A stretch of DNA of 9,493 nucleotides from JBFYTX01 sp964442335 (GTDB lineage: Bacteria; Chloroflexota; Dehalococcoidia; Dehalococcoidales; RBG-16-60-22), in NCBI GenBank assembly GCA_964442335.1, contig CAYTZI010000087.1:1-9493 (forward strand). The letters are read 5' to 3'. The notes below the pieces were generated by a model that did no database searches, was not told the DNA's origin, and saw only the letters and a program-made list of their open reading frames with translations. Shown piece after piece: positions 6,705-9,493 of this stretch. How positions within the stretch are numbered: position 1 is the stretch's first letter; every line of letters begins with the position of its first letter. A program made the translations under genes and the position numbers.

Positions 6705-9365
6705 ATGAACATACCAAAAACCAAAATAGCTATCGTTACTGGGGATGTAACCATCGACTGGAATATTGCCAGGGTGCGGCGGACGGATGGCATGGCGCAG
6801 ACATGGACGGCGGATGAGGTCACGGCTGCCTTCTGCCAGCCCGGCGGTGCCGCCATGCTGGCCGACCTTATTACTGCCGTCGCCAAGAACCTGAGACAAA
6901 GCCGTCAGGTCAACTTTGAAGTACGACAAATTGGTTTGCCCCGGGGTCGGGTAACACCGGGTGACAACCGTTTCCACCATTCCTATGCCATGTGGGCTCC
7001 GTTCAAACTCGACGAGCGCAAACCGGGCTCAGACAAGGTGTGGCGGGTGCAGGAGTTTTCAGGACTGCATCCAGCACATACTAATGTGGCTTCATCAGAC
7101 AGGTGGAGAAAGGTTGTTGATGACCCCAAAGACGCTGACCTCATCATTATTGATGATGCCAACCTGGGCTTTCGCGAACATCCAGAGTACTGGCCTCAGG
7201 CGTTGAACAGTAGTACCGCCAGACCCTGGATTCTGGTCAAGATGGCTAAACCGGTGGCTCAAGGCAAACTATGGGACCATTTACTGAAAAATCATGCCGA
7301 GCGGCTTATGGTAGTAATGACGGTGGGTGATTTACGGAGCAGCCAGGTACAGATCAGTCGTCAGAACTCCTGGGAACGCACTGCCCAGGACCTTTTGTGG
7401 GAGCTTTTATACAATCCCCATGTGAACGCGCTGGCACGGTGTGCCTATGTTATCGTCGCTTTTGGCACTGCAGGCGCGATTCTTTGGTCACGAAATTCAA
7501 AATCCGTACCAGACGCAAGGCTGTTCTTTGACCCAGGTACGATGGAAGGCGAATGGGGGCCCTATCACCGGGGATACATGATTGGCTATAACTCCTGCCT
7601 CACGGTAGGCATTGCCCGAGAATTGATGTTGAATTCCACGCAGCCAGATATACCGGAGGGCATTCAGTCTGGCATCCGCGCCACGCGCTTTCTCCATGTT
7701 GAGGGATACGGGCAAGTCACCGCCGACCCAAAACAAATCTGCCTTGCTTTTCCAGTATCAAAAATAGCTGAAGAATTGTCAGAGGATGGCAAATGTCTGG
7801 CCACAGCTCTAATCAGGCATCCAGAACCGGCTTTGCCGACACCAGCGACTGGCGCCGCTCCCGCGGAGACAGCCCGTTTCTGGACAATCCTCGAAGACAA
7901 AAATCCAGATTCACTTGAGACCGTGGCCGAACAAATTGTACGCCAGGGTCTGGAATACGCCCTGCTTGAAGTGCCGATGGGGCGGTTTGGAAATCTGAAG
8001 ACAGTTGACCGCAGGGAGATTGAGAGCCTCCACAACATCAGCAGCCTGGTGCGCGACTACTGCCAGCGTTACCGGCAGACACCCCTTTCCATCGCTGTGT
8101 TCGGTCCACCGGGCTCTGGCAAGTCTTTTGCCGTAAAAGAAGTAGCCAACTCGGTACTGCCGGGTGAAATTGAAGCGTTGAATTTTAATCTATCCCAGCT
8201 TGCTTCTCCCGAAGATTTGTTTGGTGCCTTCCATCAGGTCCGTGACAAGGCATTATCCGGGAAAATTCCACTCGTTTTCTGGGACGAATTTGATGCTCCC
8301 CTGCAGCATCAGCCACTTGGCTGGCTGCGTTATTTCCTGGCTCCGATGCAAGACGGTGAATTTCAAGAAGGGCAAATAACCCATCCAATTGGTCGCAGCA
8401 TCTTTGTCTTTGCCGGCGGCACGAGCCACAACATGGAAGCCTTTGGGTCCAGTCTTGATGAGAAAGAGCGCCGCGTGGCAAAATTACCGGATTTTATAAG
8501 TCGGCTCAAAGGCTTTCTCAATATCCTCGGTCCCAACGTACAGGAAGGTGAGTACACCCAGGGGCGGGCCAAAGACGCTTATTACATTATCCGACGAGCT
8601 ATCATCTTACGCTCAATCTTTGAACGTTTTACACCCCAGCTATTACACAATGAGGGAAACAAGAGAATCGTAAGCATTGACCAGGGAGTGCTGCGTGCCT
8701 TTTTGTTGACTAAAGAATATAGACACGGGGCTCGGTCTATAGAAGCAATTGTAGCTATGAGTCAACTAGCAGGTAAAGCGGACTTTGAACGTTCCAGCTT
8801 GCCTTCCGAAACACAACTGAATCTGCACGTGGATGGCCAGGACTTTTCTGCGTTGATGCAACGTATGGAGCCTGACGAAGACCTCCTGGGAAAGCTTGCC
8901 GAGGCGTTTCATGAGATATTCTGCGAGGAGTTGCGTGCCAAAGGCTGGACATATGGACCACTTACACAGGAAGACAAGAAGGAACATAGTTCGCTCAAAC
9001 CTTATGCCGCTCTACCTGAAAACGAGAAGGAGCAGAATCGCAATAATGTCCGGGATATTCTCAATAAACTGGCGAGTGTAGGATATGTCATGCTGCCAGC
9101 CCGGGGGTCTGGGGCACCGGCCCAATTTCAAAGCGATGAAGTGGAGAAACTGGCAAAAATGGAACACGAACGCTGGATGCAACAAAAGCTCAATGAGAAC
9201 TGGCGACACGCGGCGTCGACGGATAAAGAGAGGAAGCTACATAAAGACCTTATACCCTGGGATGAGCTTACCGAAGATGAAAGGGAAAAAGACCGCATAT
9301 TGGTAATAGGCATCCCTGATATTCTTGCTAAAGCCGGATATACCATGGTCAAACTAAAAGAGTGA
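6705..9365 (+). CDS. PfkB-like domain, AAA+ ATPase and tandem RyR domains (886 aa)
   Basis: The N-terminal part (about 7-330) resembles the PfkB/ribokinase fold: IVTGDVTIDWN (10-20), PGGAAM (46-51), VIVAFGTAGAILW ending at W261, and GYNSCLTVGIA (from 294) where active kinases have GAGD. The catalytic Asp appears to be Ser297, so this may bind rather than phosphorylate a nucleoside-like ligand. An AAA+ module follows with Walker A GPPGSGKS (467-474), Walker B LVFWDE (D527, E528), a sensor-1-like AGGTS (T573) and a possible Arg finger R600. The C-terminus has two RyR-type repeats: GWTYGP...LKPYAALPENEKEQNR (about 731-800) and MEHERW...NWRH...LIPWDELTEDEREKDR (about 816-886). RyR domains are proposed ligand sensors in nucleotide-signalling neighbourhoods. 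It has no TM segment, so it is cytoplasmic. It is third in the operon, 59 bp after the TIR gene. Assignments of AAA+ and RyR are strong; the PfkB part is tentative. Confidence 0.8.
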   Translation: MNIPKTKIAIVTGDVTIDWNIARVRRTDGMAQTWTADEVTAAFCQPGGAAMLADLITAVAKNLRQSRQVNFEVRQIGLPRGRVTPGDNRFHHSYAMWAPFKLDERKPGSDKVWRVQEFSGLHPAHTNVASSDRWRKVVDDPKDADLIIIDDANLGFREHPEYWPQALNSSTARPWILVKMAKPVAQGKLWDHLLKNHAERLMVVMTVGDLRSSQVQISRQNSWERTAQDLLWELLYNPHVNALARCAYVIVAFGTAGAILWSRNSKSVPDARLFFDPGTMEGEWGPYHRGYMIGYNSCLTVGIARELMLNSTQPDIPEGIQSGIRATRFLHVEGYGQVTADPKQICLAFPVSKIAEELSEDGKCLATALIRHPEPALPTPATGAAPAETARFWTILEDKNPDSLETVAEQIVRQGLEYALLEVPMGRFGNLKTVDRREIESLHNISSLVRDYCQRYRQTPLSIAVFGPPGSGKSFAVKEVANSVLPGEIEALNFNLSQLASPEDLFGAFHQVRDKALSGKIPLVFWDEFDAPLQHQPLGWLRYFLAPMQDGEFQEGQITHPIGRSIFVFAGGTSHNMEAFGSSLDEKERRVAKLPDFISRLKGFLNILGPNVQEGEYTQGRAKDAYYIIRRAIILRSIFERFTPQLLHNEGNKRIVSIDQGVLRAFLLTKEYRHGARSIEAIVAMSQLAGKADFERSSLPSETQLNLHVDGQDFSALMQRMEPDEDLLGKLAEAFHEIFCEELRAKGWTYGPLTQEDKKEHSSLKPYAALPENEKEQNRNNVRDILNKLASVGYVMLPARGSGAPAQFQSDEVEKLAKMEHERWMQQKLNENWRHAASTDKERKLHKDLIPWDELTEDEREKDRILVIGIPDILAKAGYTMVKLKE

Positions 9366-9440
9366 TTCGGCTACAGCAAGTTGATGAGCTCCCGATAATC
9401 ATGAGCAAGAGGATTTAGGAGTTCTGCCTATCGTACACTA

Positions 9441-9451
9441 TGGTGGGCGGT
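9441..9451 (+). repeat. 11-bp repeat at the tRNA-Val 3' end, candidate right attachment site
   Basis: TGGTGGGCGGT, part of the tRNA-Val gene, is identical to 2358-2368. tRNA 3' ends are classical integration targets for tyrosine recombinases, and this one abuts the cassette with only 75 bp of non-coding DNA (9366-9440) between the last stop codon and the CCA end. No integrase gene is in the window. Confidence 0.4.
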
Positions 9452-9493
9452 ACAGGGCTCGAACCTGTGACCTTCAGTGTGTAAAACTGACGC
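9441..9493 (-). tRNA. tRNA-Val(UAC), 3' part only (5' half beyond window end)
   Basis: On the minus strand an anticodon stem TCAGT/ACTGA encloses loop TTTACAC with anticodon TAC (Val). A 5-nt variable loop (AGGTC), T-arm ACAGG-TTCGAGC-CCTGT, acceptor 3' strand ACCGCCC, discriminator A and an encoded CCA (9441-9443) follow. The D-arm and 5' acceptor strand lie outside the window. Its 3' end points toward the three-gene cassette. Confidence 0.92.

Noticed and set aside
9366..9440. Terminator after the RyR gene
   Set aside because: Only a 4-bp GCTC/GAGC pairing is visible with no T-run, so no terminator can be supported.
1..9493. CRISPR array, transposase, integrase or toxin-antitoxin pair
   Set aside because: No regularly spaced repeats and no recombinase or toxin-antitoxin signature were found in any credible gene on either strand.

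Overview
The window looks like bacterial chromosome, most plausibly a Chloroflexota (Dehalococcoidia-like) genome. That placement is an inference. It rests on a uroporphyrinogen-decarboxylase-family gene, a CxxC-x17-CxxC zinc-ribbon protein, Thr/Pro/Ser linkers and a GC-rich flank. No taxonomic marker is present apart from a partial tRNA.

Left part (1-2186): the 3' end of a uroporphyrinogen-decarboxylase-like gene and a small DUF4177-like protein lie on the + strand. A hypothetical 126-aa protein and a two-ribbon zinc protein lie on the - strand, separated by a strong hairpin. A 406-bp AT-rich divergent region (2187-2592) carries a good sigma-70-type promoter for the rightward genes.

Centre and right (2593-9365): three large co-directional genes with gaps of about 60 bp read as one operon. 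(1) A SLOG-like nucleotide-binding domain fused to a four-helix membrane module related to SLATT-type effectors. (2) A membrane receptor-like protein in the order cytoplasmic TIR, transmembrane helix, extracytoplasmic type I periplasmic-binding-protein domain, concanavalin-A/LamG-like domain. (3) A PfkB-like domain lacking the expected catalytic Asp, followed by an AAA+ ATPase and two tandem RyR domains. In known biology TIR enzymes make ADP-ribose-type signals, SLOG domains bind such signals (Thoeris ThsA, TRPM channels), and RyR channels are linked to cyclic ADP-ribose. My hypothesis is a signalling or defence cassette in which an outside ligand sensed by the receptor triggers a TIR-made nucleotide that gates the SLOG membrane protein, with the AAA+/RyR protein as a regulator or second sensor.

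Right edge: the 3' half of a tRNA-Val(UAC) on the - strand, truncated by the window end. The last 11 bp of this tRNA (including CCA) recur as a direct repeat at 2358-2368, just left of the three-gene cassette. This suggests a tRNA-targeted island of about 7.1 kb, although no integrase is visible and the left copy lies in G-rich simple sequence.
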